Below, in pieces: positions 1 to 5,724 of a stretch of DNA of 9,055 nt (position 1 is its first letter; every line of letters begins with the position of its first letter). The stretch spans positions 1-9,055 of the forward strand of contig JAHINZ010000095.1 in NCBI GenBank assembly GCA_018895795.1, in the 5' to 3' direction. Made by a program: the position numbers and the translations under genes. Below the pieces are notes generated by a model that saw only the letters and a list, made by a program, of their open reading frames with translations, was not told the DNA's origin and did no database searches. The DNA is from Alphaproteobacteria bacterium. Lineage in GTDB: Bacteria > Pseudomonadota > Alphaproteobacteria > Caulobacterales > Caulobacteraceae.

Positions 1-200
1 ATGGCGCCCTGGGTGTTGCGCCGCGACAGGCCGGTTCGCTCGGCCAACTGCGCATGGCTGAACATGGCCCGGCCGTCGGCGTGGGCGGCGGTGATCGCCA
101 GATAGACCAGGAAGGCTGACGGCTTGTGGTCGTGGCCGACCAGATCGCCCATCAGCGTGTCCAGTACATAGCGGTCCAGAAGATAGGTTTGCGCGACCAT
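1..200 (-). CDS. Helix-turn-helix domain protein, C-terminus cut off by the window edge
   Basis: The minus strand is open from an ATG at 200-198 to the left edge, giving 66 residues and no stop. The N-terminal part (MVAQTYLLDRYV) and the segment PSAFLVYLAITAAHADG look like a small helical domain. Residues 47-66 (FSHAQLAERTGLSRRNTQGA) fit a helix-turn-helix, with QLAERTGLS as the first helix and turn and RRNTQGA starting the recognition helix. It is therefore probably a DNA-binding regulator. I do not recognise the specific family and the effector is unknown. The start is the only ATG after an in-frame TGA upstream. No convincing Shine-Dalgarno precedes it: the nearest AGG is 13 nt away. A perfect palindrome covers the start codon, so autoregulation is possible. 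It is divergent from the VOC gene at 286. The reading frame is well supported; the function is inferred from the HTH only. Confidence 0.75.
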   Translation of the reverse strand, partial: MVAQTYLLDRYVLDTLMGDLVGHDHKPSAFLVYLAITAAHADGRAMFSHAQLAERTGLSRRNTQGA

Positions 201-213
201 TGCTATAGCAATG
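198..213. promoter_or_regulatory. Perfect 16-bp palindrome over the HTH gene start codon (candidate operator)
   Basis: CATTGCTATAGCAATG reads the same on both strands, with no mismatch and no spacer. It lies between the divergent HTH (minus) and VOC (plus) genes and contains the HTH start codon at its left end. It is the most AT-rich patch in this stretch. A dimeric regulator, perhaps the adjacent HTH protein, could bind here, but this is inference. The core TATAGC could also serve as part of a -10 element; I found no well-spaced -35 on either strand. Confidence 0.45.
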
Positions 214-285
214 CCTGCACGGCTTCACCGGCGCAACATCCGCCCGCTATCCAGCCTGATCAACCGACAGCACGAAGGGCTGGCC

Positions 286-654
286 ATGAGCGTGATCAAG
301 CAGGTGAAGTTCGTCAGCATCCCCACCCGCGACCAGGACCGGGCGCTGGCTTTCTGGACCGAGAAGGTCGGGCTGCGCGTCGCCACCGACCAACCCATGG
401 GCACCCAGCGCTGGATCGAGCTGTCGATCCCGGGCGCGGAGACCGGCCTGGTGCTGTTCACGCCCGAGGGGCACGAGGACCGCATCGGTACGTTCTTCAA
501 CGGCTCGCTGGCCTGCGACGACGTCGAGCACGCCTATCGCCGGCTGGTCGAGAACGGGGTCGAGTTTGACGGGCCGCCGCAGAAACAGCCCTGGGGAACC
601 TTCGCCAAGTTCAAGGATCTCGACGGCAACACCTTCGTTCTTTCCAGCCGATAG
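286..654 (+). CDS. VOC-superfamily (glyoxalase/bleomycin-resistance fold) protein
   Basis: The product is 122 residues, the usual size of a single-domain VOC protein made of two beta-alpha-beta-beta-beta modules. Module 1 runs from VKFVSIPTRD through ALAFWTEKVGL to WIELSIPG. Module 2 runs from GSLACDDVEHAYRRLVENGV to the closing DLDGNTFVLSS, the counterpart of the common DPDGN...E signature. Usual metal-ligand positions look altered: the opening strand carries Ser11 where His is common, and the last strand has Val118 where Glu is common. It may therefore not be a metal-dependent lyase or dioxygenase, and the substrate is unknown. I chose the ATG at 286 because GAAGGG (274-279) sits 6 nt upstream and homology-like sequence begins there. 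A longer frame from ATG 211 adds 25 unlikely residues. A terminator follows at 669. Confidence 0.85.
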   Translation: MSVIKQVKFVSIPTRDQDRALAFWTEKVGLRVATDQPMGTQRWIELSIPGAETGLVLFTPEGHEDRIGTFFNGSLACDDVEHAYRRLVENGVEFDGPPQKQPWGTFAKFKDLDGNTFVLSSR

Positions 655-668
655 ACCTGAAAGCAAAA

Positions 669-690
669 CGCCCCGGATCACTCCGGGGCG
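669..690. terminator. Bidirectional intrinsic terminator between the VOC gene and bacA
   Basis: CGCCCCGGA (669-677) and TCCGGGGCG (682-690) form a perfect 9-bp stem with loop TCAC. On the plus strand it is followed by CTTTCTT. On the minus strand it is followed by TTTTGCTTTC, so it can end transcription of the converging VOC gene (stop at 654) and of bacA (stop at 706). Confidence 0.85.
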
Positions 691-705
691 CTTTCTTGGA
701 GTCGA

Positions 706-1191
706 TCAGGCCGGCTTGGTCTGTGGCGGCGGCGTGGGCGCGGCCAAGATCGGCGTGGGCGCCGGCTGCGGGGCGGGGCGCTGGAATTTCAGGCTGCGGC
801 CCTGGAAGAACGCGCCGGTTTCCATGGCCAGTTGCTCATGGGTGATGTCGCCGTCGATATAGGAGGTGCCGTAAAGCCGAACCTGCTTGGAGGTGATGGA
901 GCCGACGACGCGACCGCGGACTTCTGAGGCTTCCGCGTACACGGAGCCTTCCACATGACCGGTCTCACCGACCGTCAGGCGGCCCACGCGGATATCGCCG
1001 CGAACGATGCCGTCGACCTGCAATTCGCCTTCGCCGGTGATATTGCCTTCGATCGTGATGTCCGCCGAGATCAGGGAAGCGACCTTCGGGGTGGTCTTGC
1101 GGGCCGGATCGACGGAGGCGATCGGCGTGGTTGGCAAGGGCTCGATCTTGGCCGGACCGCGCGCCTGACCCTTAGTTTGCTTGCTGAACAT
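706..1191 (-). CDS. bacA: Bactofilin BacA, polymerising cytoskeletal scaffold
   Basis: The 161-residue product has the three-part layout of bactofilins: a basic, Pro-rich N-terminus (1-38), a beta-helical core (about 39-135) with Gly-spaced short strands such as ITIEGNITGEGELQVDGIVRGDI, and a Pro/Ala-rich tail. Bactofilins polymerise without nucleotide and bind the inner membrane. In Caulobacter, BacA recruits a cell-wall synthase to the stalk base. The first residues, MFSKQTKG, closely resemble the MFSKQ-type N-terminus that acts as a membrane-targeting peptide in Caulobacter BacA (family knowledge). I chose the ATG at 1191 because GAAGG (1205-1201) lies 9 nt upstream; the in-frame GTG at 1197 would leave only 3 nt and place two residues before that peptide. 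The start lies inside the 3' end of the M23 gene (20-nt overlap, different frame), so the two are almost certainly cotranscribed and perhaps translationally coupled. Confidence 0.92.
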   Translation of the reverse strand: MFSKQTKGQARGPAKIEPLPTTPIASVDPARKTTPKVASLISADITIEGNITGEGELQVDGIVRGDIRVGRLTVGETGHVEGSVYAEASEVRGRVVGSITSKQVRLYGTSYIDGDITHEQLAMETGAFFQGRSLKFQRPAPQPAPTPILAAPTPPPQTKPA

Positions 1192-2323
1192 ACTCACCAG
1201 CCTTCAAAAAGCGATTAGGGTTCTGGGCCCTACCATTGGCCCAGACTTCGTAGTGCAGGTGCGGGCCGGTTGACCGGCCTGTCGAGCCCATGGCCCCAAC
1301 GCGCTGGCCGATCGCCACACGCTGTCCGACCCGGACGGAGATCGCTTGAAGGTGAGCATAGCGCGTCTTGAAGCCGCCGCCATGGTCGATTTCGATGGTG
1401 TTGCCATAGCCGGACCGAACACCGGTGAACGAGATCACGCCGGGCGCGGTGGACATGATCGGGGTGTAGAAGGCGCCGGGGAAGTCGAGGCCCGAATGGA
1501 AGGCCGGGCGATGGGTGAACGGGTCGAAGCGGACGCCATAGCTGCTGCTGAGCGCCGGATTGGTGGTCGGGCGGAAGAAGGGCAGTTTCTGGGCGGCCGC
1601 GTTCAGCGAGCGCATGTCCGACATGTCGGTGGCGGCGCGCTGGATGCGGGTGGCGAAATCCTCGTCGACATCGAGCACGGCGGCGAGGGCCCGGGGGTCC
1701 TTGGCCTCGATCAGCGGCCCGCCCAGCGCGGCGCCGCGCCCTGTGTAGTTGCCGGCGTCCAGTCCGGCCATCCGCATGGCCAGTCGCAGCCGTTCGGCGC
1801 GGCTCTTGGCGAAGGTCTCTGCGGCGTCGATCAGGCGTTCCTGATCCATCCGCGTGGCCTGAATACGCTGGACGGGCGTGGCGGCCAGCAGGCGAGGCTT
1901 GGCGACCTTCAGGGCGTCGGCGGCGCCGGGTACGCCCCGGAAGTCGCTGACCAGCAGGGCGAGGGCGGAGTGGCGCTTCTCGACCGAGGCGGCCAGTTCG
2001 TCCAGCGATCCATTGGTGGCCGAAAGCTGGGCCACCGCGCTGTTGAGCCGGGCCTGACGGTCGGCGTTGAGGCGCTCATAATAGGCGCGCTGTTTGATGA
2101 CCTGCTGATCGGTCGAGCTGACCGCCAGCGCATTGACCATCATCGCGGCGGTGCAGATGCCCATCCACAGAGCGGCGCAGCCGACGGCGGAGGCCGCGAG
2201 GAGTTGCTTGTTGGTGGAAAAAACGTAGCCCCGCATCTCACCGCCCGAGCGGATATAGAGATGTCTTTCAGGGAAAAGACCTTCGAGGGATTGCCGCAGT
2301 CGCTTGAAGCGTTTGATGGCCAT
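1172..2323 (-). CDS. Membrane-anchored M23 (LytM) peptidoglycan endopeptidase, bactofilin partner type
   Basis: The product is 383 residues. A basic cytoplasmic segment (1-40, including LEGLFPERHLYIRSGGEMRG) precedes a single membrane helix (about 41-66). Next come a helical, probably coiled-coil periplasmic stretch (about 75-240) and a C-terminal M23 domain (about 255-375). The zinc-site residues are all visible: H276 and D280 in HSGLD, H324 in RYAHL, and H355/H357 in PHLHYE. This predicts an active metalloendopeptidase that cuts peptide cross-links in the periplasm. The long conserved-looking cytoplasmic tail and the overlap with bacA match the layout of LmdC of Hyphomonas, an M23 enzyme whose cytoplasmic part binds BacA; orthology is my inference. 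The start is ATG 2323 with no classical Shine-Dalgarno, only GGGGG 11 nt upstream. The stop TAA lies inside bacA. Confidence 0.9.
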   Translation of the reverse strand: MAIKRFKRLRQSLEGLFPERHLYIRSGGEMRGYVFSTNKQLLAASAVGCAALWMGICTAAMMVNALAVSSTDQQVIKQRAYYERLNADRQARLNSAVAQLSATNGSLDELAASVEKRHSALALLVSDFRGVPGAADALKVAKPRLLAATPVQRIQATRMDQERLIDAAETFAKSRAERLRLAMRMAGLDAGNYTGRGAALGGPLIEAKDPRALAAVLDVDEDFATRIQRAATDMSDMRSLNAAAQKLPFFRPTTNPALSSSYGVRFDPFTHRPAFHSGLDFPGAFYTPIMSTAPGVISFTGVRSGYGNTIEIDHGGGFKTRYAHLQAISVRVGQRVAIGQRVGAMGSTGRSTGPHLHYEVWANGRAQNPNRFLKAGEYVQQAN

Positions 2324-2556
2324 CGCTCACGAAACCCCCGTTTTCAGAACAAGGGGGATATGCAACGATATTGAAGGCCTGCGCAAGACTCTTCCCGCCC
2401 CTGGGGAGCGTGAGTCTCAAAATTCACCATACGTCTAAAATCGTTAACGCCACCTAAACGCGATCGGCAAGGGCGAGCGCCGGCCGGGTGACAATTTGGC
2501 CGGATGCGCGGCGCAAATACCACAGAGCCAAGCGTGAAAAGGCCGGCGCCCGGGGG
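2324..2556. other. Intergenic region upstream of the M23-bacA pair
   Basis: These 233 bases have no gene that I can support. They should hold the promoter of the M23-bacA unit and the end of the peroxiredoxin transcript. Visible elements are: GGGGG/CCCCC arms at 2335-2339 and 2353-2357, just upstream of the M23 start; an inverted repeat AGACTC (2386-2391)/GAGTCT (2412-2417) with a CCCCTGGGG core between the arms; and a CtrA-like TTAA-N7-TAAA at 2444-2458. The peroxiredoxin side ends in CCGG-GCG-CCGG (2553-2543 on the minus strand) followed by CCTTTT, a weak terminator candidate. I could not pick a convincing -35/-10 pair. Confidence 0.6.
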
Positions 2557-3018
2557 CTATTTGGACGCTTTAGCGGCGGTCAGCACGGCTTTGATGTGAC
2601 CGGGCACTTTCACCTTGCGCCAGACCTCCTGAATGACGCCGTCGGCATTGATCAGGAAGGTGGAACGGTCGATGCCCATATATTTGCGGCCATACATGCT
2701 TTTCTCGACCCAGGCGCCATAGGTCTCGACGATCTCGCCGGTCGTGTCGGCGGCCAGTTCGACGGTGAGGTCGTGCTTGAGGCGGAACTTGGCGTGGGAG
2801 GCCGCGCTGTCCTTGGACACACCGATGATCACGGCGCCCAGCTTGGCGAATTCCTCGACCTCGGACGAGAACTGCAGCGCCTCTGACGTGCAGCCCGAGG
2901 TGTCGTCCTTGGGATAGAAATAGAGGACGATTTTCTTGCCCTTCAGGCCCGCCAGGCTGACCCGTCCGGTGTCGGTGGGCAGGTCGAACGCGGGAGCCTT
3001 GTCACCAGCTTGAAGCAT
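2557..3018 (-). CDS. bcp: Thioredoxin-fold peroxiredoxin, BCP/PrxQ type, with a single cysteine
   Basis: The 153-residue product has the normal length for the BCP/PrxQ group, which reduces H2O2 and organic peroxides in the cytoplasm. The thioredoxin fold opens with GDKAPAFDLPTDTG. The active-site loop is YFYPKDDTSGCTSEAL, with peroxidatic Cys43, the preceding Thr40 of the active-site motif, and Arg118 in GIDRSTFLI as the likely third catalytic residue. The resolving cysteine found five residues later in many PrxQ proteins (CX4C) is Leu48 here, and the protein contains no other Cys, so it must use an external thiol. I chose ATG 3018 because AGGAG (3030-3026) lies 7 nt upstream; an in-frame TTG at 3033 overlaps that site. 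It lies 69 nt downstream of tyrS on the same strand, so partial cotranscription is possible. Confidence 0.93.
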   Translation of the reverse strand: MLQAGDKAPAFDLPTDTGRVSLAGLKGKKIVLYFYPKDDTSGCTSEALQFSSEVEEFAKLGAVIIGVSKDSAASHAKFRLKHDLTVELAADTTGEIVETYGAWVEKSMYGRKYMGIDRSTFLINADGVIQEVWRKVKVPGHIKAVLTAAKASK

Positions 3019-3040
3019 CGTTTCTCTCCTCAACTCTCTG

Positions 3041-3081
3041 TGTTGTCCCGACCCCTGGCGACGCCGCGAGTCGGGACGACA
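3041..3081. repeat. Long inverted repeat between tyrS and the peroxiredoxin gene
   Basis: TGTTGTCCCGAC (3041-3052) and GTCGGGACGACA (3070-3081) pair over 12 positions with a single mismatch (a G-U wobble on the plus strand), around a 17-nt loop. It lies just after the tyrS stop and ends 11 nt before the peroxiredoxin Shine-Dalgarno. No T-run follows on the minus strand, so a simple intrinsic terminator is not clear. It could be a tyrS 3' end, a processing site or a leader element of the peroxiredoxin mRNA. Confidence 0.5.
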
Positions 3082-3087
3082 GTTAGC

Positions 3088-4347
3088 CTAAACCGGTTTG
3101 ACCAGGACGATCTTCTTCTTGCCGGCCGCCAGCTTGACGACGCCGTCGATCAGGTCGGCCTCGGTCACGACGCGGCTGGCGTCGGCCTCGGCCTTGTCAT
3201 TGACCTTGACGCCGCCGCCCTGGGCCAGGCGACGGGCCTCGCCGCGCGAGGCGGCCAGACCGGCGTCGGCGAACAGGTTAGCCAGGACGATGCCGGCCGC
3301 AAGATCCGCCGCCGGCACTTCGAAGGTCGGCAGGTCGGCCGAGGTCACACCCTGCTCGAACGCCTTCTCGGCGGCGTCGCGGGCCGTCTTCGCGGCCGCC
3401 TCGCCGTGCGCCAGTCGGGTGGCCTCGTCGGCCAGCACCTTCTTGGCGTCGTTGAGCTGCGCGCCGGGCAGGGCCTCGAGCCGGGCGATCTCGTCCAGGG
3501 GCAGGTCGGTGAACAGCCGCAGGAAGCGGCCGACATCGGCGTCCTCGGTGTTGCGCCAGAACTGCCAGTAGTCGTAGGGGCTCAAGGCGTCGGCATTGAG
3601 CCAGACGGCGCCGGCGGCGGTCTTGCCCATCTTGGCGCCCGAGGCCGTGGTCAGCAGCGGCGTGGTCAGGCCAAAGGCCGGCTTGTGGTCGACGCGGCGG
3701 ATCAGCTCCACCCCGTTGAGGATGTTGCCCCACTGGTCCGAACCGCCCATCTGCAGCACGCAGCCGCGCTTGCGGTTCAGCTCCAGGAAGTCGGTGGCCT
3801 GCATCAGCATGTAGTTGAATTCGAGGAAGGTCAGCGGCTGTTCGCGATCCAGGCGCAGCTTCACCGAGTCGAAGGCCAGCATGCGGTTGACCGTGAAGTG
3901 GGTCCCGTATTCGCGTAGGAACTCGATATAGCCCAGCTTGCTGAGCCATTCGTCGTTATCGACCATGATCGCGTCGGTCGGGCCGTCGCCGAAGGTCAGG
4001 AACTTCTCGAAGGCGCGCTTGATGCTGGCGATATTGGCCTGGATGCCCTCTTCGGTCAGCATCTTACGGCTCTCGTCCTTGCCGGACGGATCGCCAACCT
4101 TGGTGGTGCCCCCACCCATCAGCACGATCGGCTTGTGACCGGTCTGCTGCAGCCGGCGCAGCATCATGATCGAGATCAGATTGCCGACGTGCAGCGACGA
4201 CGCCGTGGCGTCGAAGCCGACATAGGCCGTGACCACGCCGCCCGCGGCGGCGGCGTCCAGTTCATCCGGATGGGTGATCTGATGGATATAGCCGCGCGCC
4301 TGCAGGGTCTGCAGGAATTCCGACTTGAACGAGGCGGGCGCGGACAT
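3088..4347 (-). CDS. tyrS: Tyrosyl-tRNA synthetase
   Basis: TyrRS charges tRNA-Tyr with tyrosine using ATP in the cytoplasm and works as a dimer. The product is 419 residues (E. coli enzyme 424). Class I signatures are present: the HIGH-type motif is HVGN (53-56) within GFDATASSLHVGN, the tyrosine/tRNA pocket segment is GSDQWGNI (202-209), and the KMSKS-type loop is KMGKT (239-243). The C-terminal S4-like RNA-binding domain covers about 355-415 (FADAGLAASRGEARRLAQGGGVKVND). I placed the start at ATG 4347 because the family sequence begins with MSAPASFKSEFLQTLQARG; its Shine-Dalgarno is weak (AGAGAG). An in-frame ATG at 4431 would add 28 Pro/Ser-rich residues and has GGAG 8 nt upstream, so it cannot be excluded. 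The gene is divergent from anmK. Confidence 0.96.
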   Translation of the reverse strand: MSAPASFKSEFLQTLQARGYIHQITHPDELDAAAAGGVVTAYVGFDATASSLHVGNLISIMMLRRLQQTGHKPIVLMGGGTTKVGDPSGKDESRKMLTEEGIQANIASIKRAFEKFLTFGDGPTDAIMVDNDEWLSKLGYIEFLREYGTHFTVNRMLAFDSVKLRLDREQPLTFLEFNYMLMQATDFLELNRKRGCVLQMGGSDQWGNILNGVELIRRVDHKPAFGLTTPLLTTASGAKMGKTAAGAVWLNADALSPYDYWQFWRNTEDADVGRFLRLFTDLPLDEIARLEALPGAQLNDAKKVLADEATRLAHGEAAAKTARDAAEKAFEQGVTSADLPTFEVPAADLAAGIVLANLFADAGLAASRGEARRLAQGGGVKVNDKAEADASRVVTEADLIDGVVKLAAGKKKIVLVKPV

Positions 4348-4615
4348 GGATCGACTCTCTGGGTGGGATGACTCTTGCAGGGACGGTGGGCCGTCTAGCA
4401 CGGGCGAGGCTGGATGTGGCGAGGGTTTCATGGGTCAGTCTCCGGATAGGGCCGGAGCGCGATGATCTGATGAGACGCAACCCCGGCTGGGCGGGGCGCA
4501 TCGACGTGTCAGGCCGGCCTCCCGCTATTTGAGCGGGCGGTAATAGGTCGAGATAGGGAAGCGGGCGTCGATCATGGGTCTAGCTACAGGCCCGCGACCA
4601 TGGCAGTCAACGCTG
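4348..4615. other. Divergent tyrS/anmK intergenic region with several hairpins
   Basis: This stretch must hold the tyrS leader and at least part of both promoters. Perfect small inverted repeats are GACGG/CCGTC (4382-4395), CTCCGG/CCGGAG with a 6-nt loop (4440-4457), and CCCGCT/AGCGGG with a 5-nt loop (4521-4537). On the minus strand a 36-codon frame (4635-4525) ends with two adjacent Tyr codons just before the last hairpin. I see no T-run typical of an attenuator terminator and no promoter with normal spacing. The anmK ATG at 4616 also lacks a visible ribosome-binding site. Confidence 0.55.
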
Positions 4616-4635
4616 ATGCGCATCCTGGGATTCAT
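4525..4635 (-). CDS. Possible small upstream ORF with tandem Tyr codons (candidate tyrS leader peptide)
   Basis: The frame has 36 codons from ATG 4635-4633 to TAG 4527-4525, with GGGAGG (4649-4644) 8 nt upstream of the start. Its end reads STYYRPLK, the two Tyr codons (4545-4540) lying directly before the arm of the CCCGCT/AGCGGG hairpin. The position upstream of tyrS makes a translation-sensing leader conceivable. Against it: the 5' third and the Shine-Dalgarno are antisense to the conserved TGTSLD codons of anmK and may arise by chance, and no terminator-like U-run follows. A shorter in-frame ATG exists at 4575 without a Shine-Dalgarno. I treat it as speculative. Confidence 0.15.
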   Translation of the reverse strand: MNPRMRISVDCHGRGPVARPMIDARFPISTYYRPLK

Positions 4636-5719
4636 GACCGGCACCTCCCTCGACGCCGTCGATATGGCGGTGCTCGAAACCGACGGCGAGGACATTCAGG
4701 CCTTCGGGCCCTGCGGCGAACGCAAGCTGCGCGAGGAAACCCGCGACCTGCTGCTGGTCGCCACCGAGGTGGCGCGCGGCTGGCCGCGCGATAGGCCGGC
4801 GCCGGACATCTTCGCCGAGGCGGCCCGGGCGGTCGCCGACGAGCATTTCCACGCCGCCGAGAGCTTCCTGGACGAGCACAGCCTGACCTGGTCCGAGTTC
4901 GATCTGCTGGGCGTACACGGTCAGACAGTGCTGCACGAACGTCCCGAGCCGGGCCGGATCGGCCGCACGGTCCAGCTTCTGGACGCCGAGCGCCTGGCCA
5001 AGGCTAGCGGCCGGCCGGTGGCCTTCGACTTCCGCACCGCCGACGTGGCGGCCGGCGGGCAGGGCGCGCCCCTGGCCCCGATCTATCACGCGGCTCGCGC
5101 CCGGGCTTCAGGCCTGGCGGCGCCGGTGGCGGCGCTGAACATCGGCGGCGTGGCCAACATCACCCTGGTGGGCGAGGGCGACGACCTGCTGGCCTTCGAC
5201 ACCGGTCCAGGCAACGGCATGATCGATCTGATGCTGCAGTCGCGGGGGCTCGGCCGTTTTGACGACCGGGGCCGCCTCGCCGCCGCCGGAACCGTCGACC
5301 AGGCCGTGCTCGACACCTTCCTGGCCAGCGCCTATTTCGCCGGTCCCGCCCCCAAGTCCCTGGACCGCTACGACTTCCCGCTCGACCTGGTCGAGTTCCT
5401 GTCGGCCGAGGACGCCGCCGCCACCCTGGTGGCCTTCACCGCCGAGGCGGTCGTCAAGGCCTTCGATCTGGGCGCGCTGCCGGCCGCCTTGATCGTCTGC
5501 GGCGGCGGACGGCACAATCCGCAGATCATGCGGGCCCTGGCCGAGCGCGCGCCGGTGCCGGTCAAGGCCGCCGAGGACTATGGCTGGCGCGGCGACGCCA
5601 TCGAGGCCGAGGCCTTCGCCTATCTGGCGGCCCGCACGGCGCGGGGCCTGCCGATCAGCTTCCCGGGCACCACCGGGGTGAAAGCGCCGATGACCGGCGG
5701 TCGGATCGTGAACCCCTGA
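4616..5719 (+). CDS. anmK: Anhydro-N-acetylmuramic acid kinase (AnmK)
   Basis: AnmK uses ATP and water to open the 1,6-anhydro ring of anhydro-MurNAc and phosphorylate it to MurNAc-6-phosphate, a cytosolic step of peptidoglycan recycling. The 367-residue length matches the family (about 370). Actin/hexokinase-fold motifs are in order: phosphate-binding GTSLDAVD (9-16), HGQT (101-104), GGQGAPL (147-153), NIGGVANIT (175-183), DTGPGN (195-200, whose Asp is the catalytic base by family knowledge), VCGGGRHNPQIM near 300, and GWRGDAIEAEAFAYLAAR near the end. The start at ATG 4616 (MRILGFMTGTSLD) agrees with the family N-terminus, but no Shine-Dalgarno precedes it. An in-frame ATG at 4574 would add 14 unlikely residues. 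The gene diverges from tyrS and ends at a strong terminator. Confidence 0.95.
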   Translation: MRILGFMTGTSLDAVDMAVLETDGEDIQAFGPCGERKLREETRDLLLVATEVARGWPRDRPAPDIFAEAARAVADEHFHAAESFLDEHSLTWSEFDLLGVHGQTVLHERPEPGRIGRTVQLLDAERLAKASGRPVAFDFRTADVAAGGQGAPLAPIYHAARARASGLAAPVAALNIGGVANITLVGEGDDLLAFDTGPGNGMIDLMLQSRGLGRFDDRGRLAAAGTVDQAVLDTFLASAYFAGPAPKSLDRYDFPLDLVEFLSAEDAAATLVAFTAEAVVKAFDLGALPAALIVCGGGRHNPQIMRALAERAPVPVKAAEDYGWRGDAIEAEAFAYLAARTARGLPISFPGTTGVKAPMTGGRIVNP

Positions 5720-5724
5720 ACGAA

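Noticed and set aside
1346..2374. Plus-strand open frame of 342 codons opposite the M23 gene
   Set aside because: It is Gly/Arg/Val-rich antisense translation with no recognisable domain, and the M23 gene on the other strand has a complete active site.
3019..3033. TTG start adding five residues to the peroxiredoxin
   Set aside because: The TTG overlaps the AGGAG ribosome site that serves ATG 3018.
3010..3918. Plus-strand open frame of 302 codons opposite tyrS
   Set aside because: It is a shadow of tyrS: low-complexity composition, no ribosome site, no family resemblance.
4579..4610. Minus-strand promoter for tyrS made of TTGACT and GCTAGACC
   Set aside because: Each box matches the Caulobacter consensus well, but the hexamers are 21 bp apart, too far for a normal housekeeping promoter.
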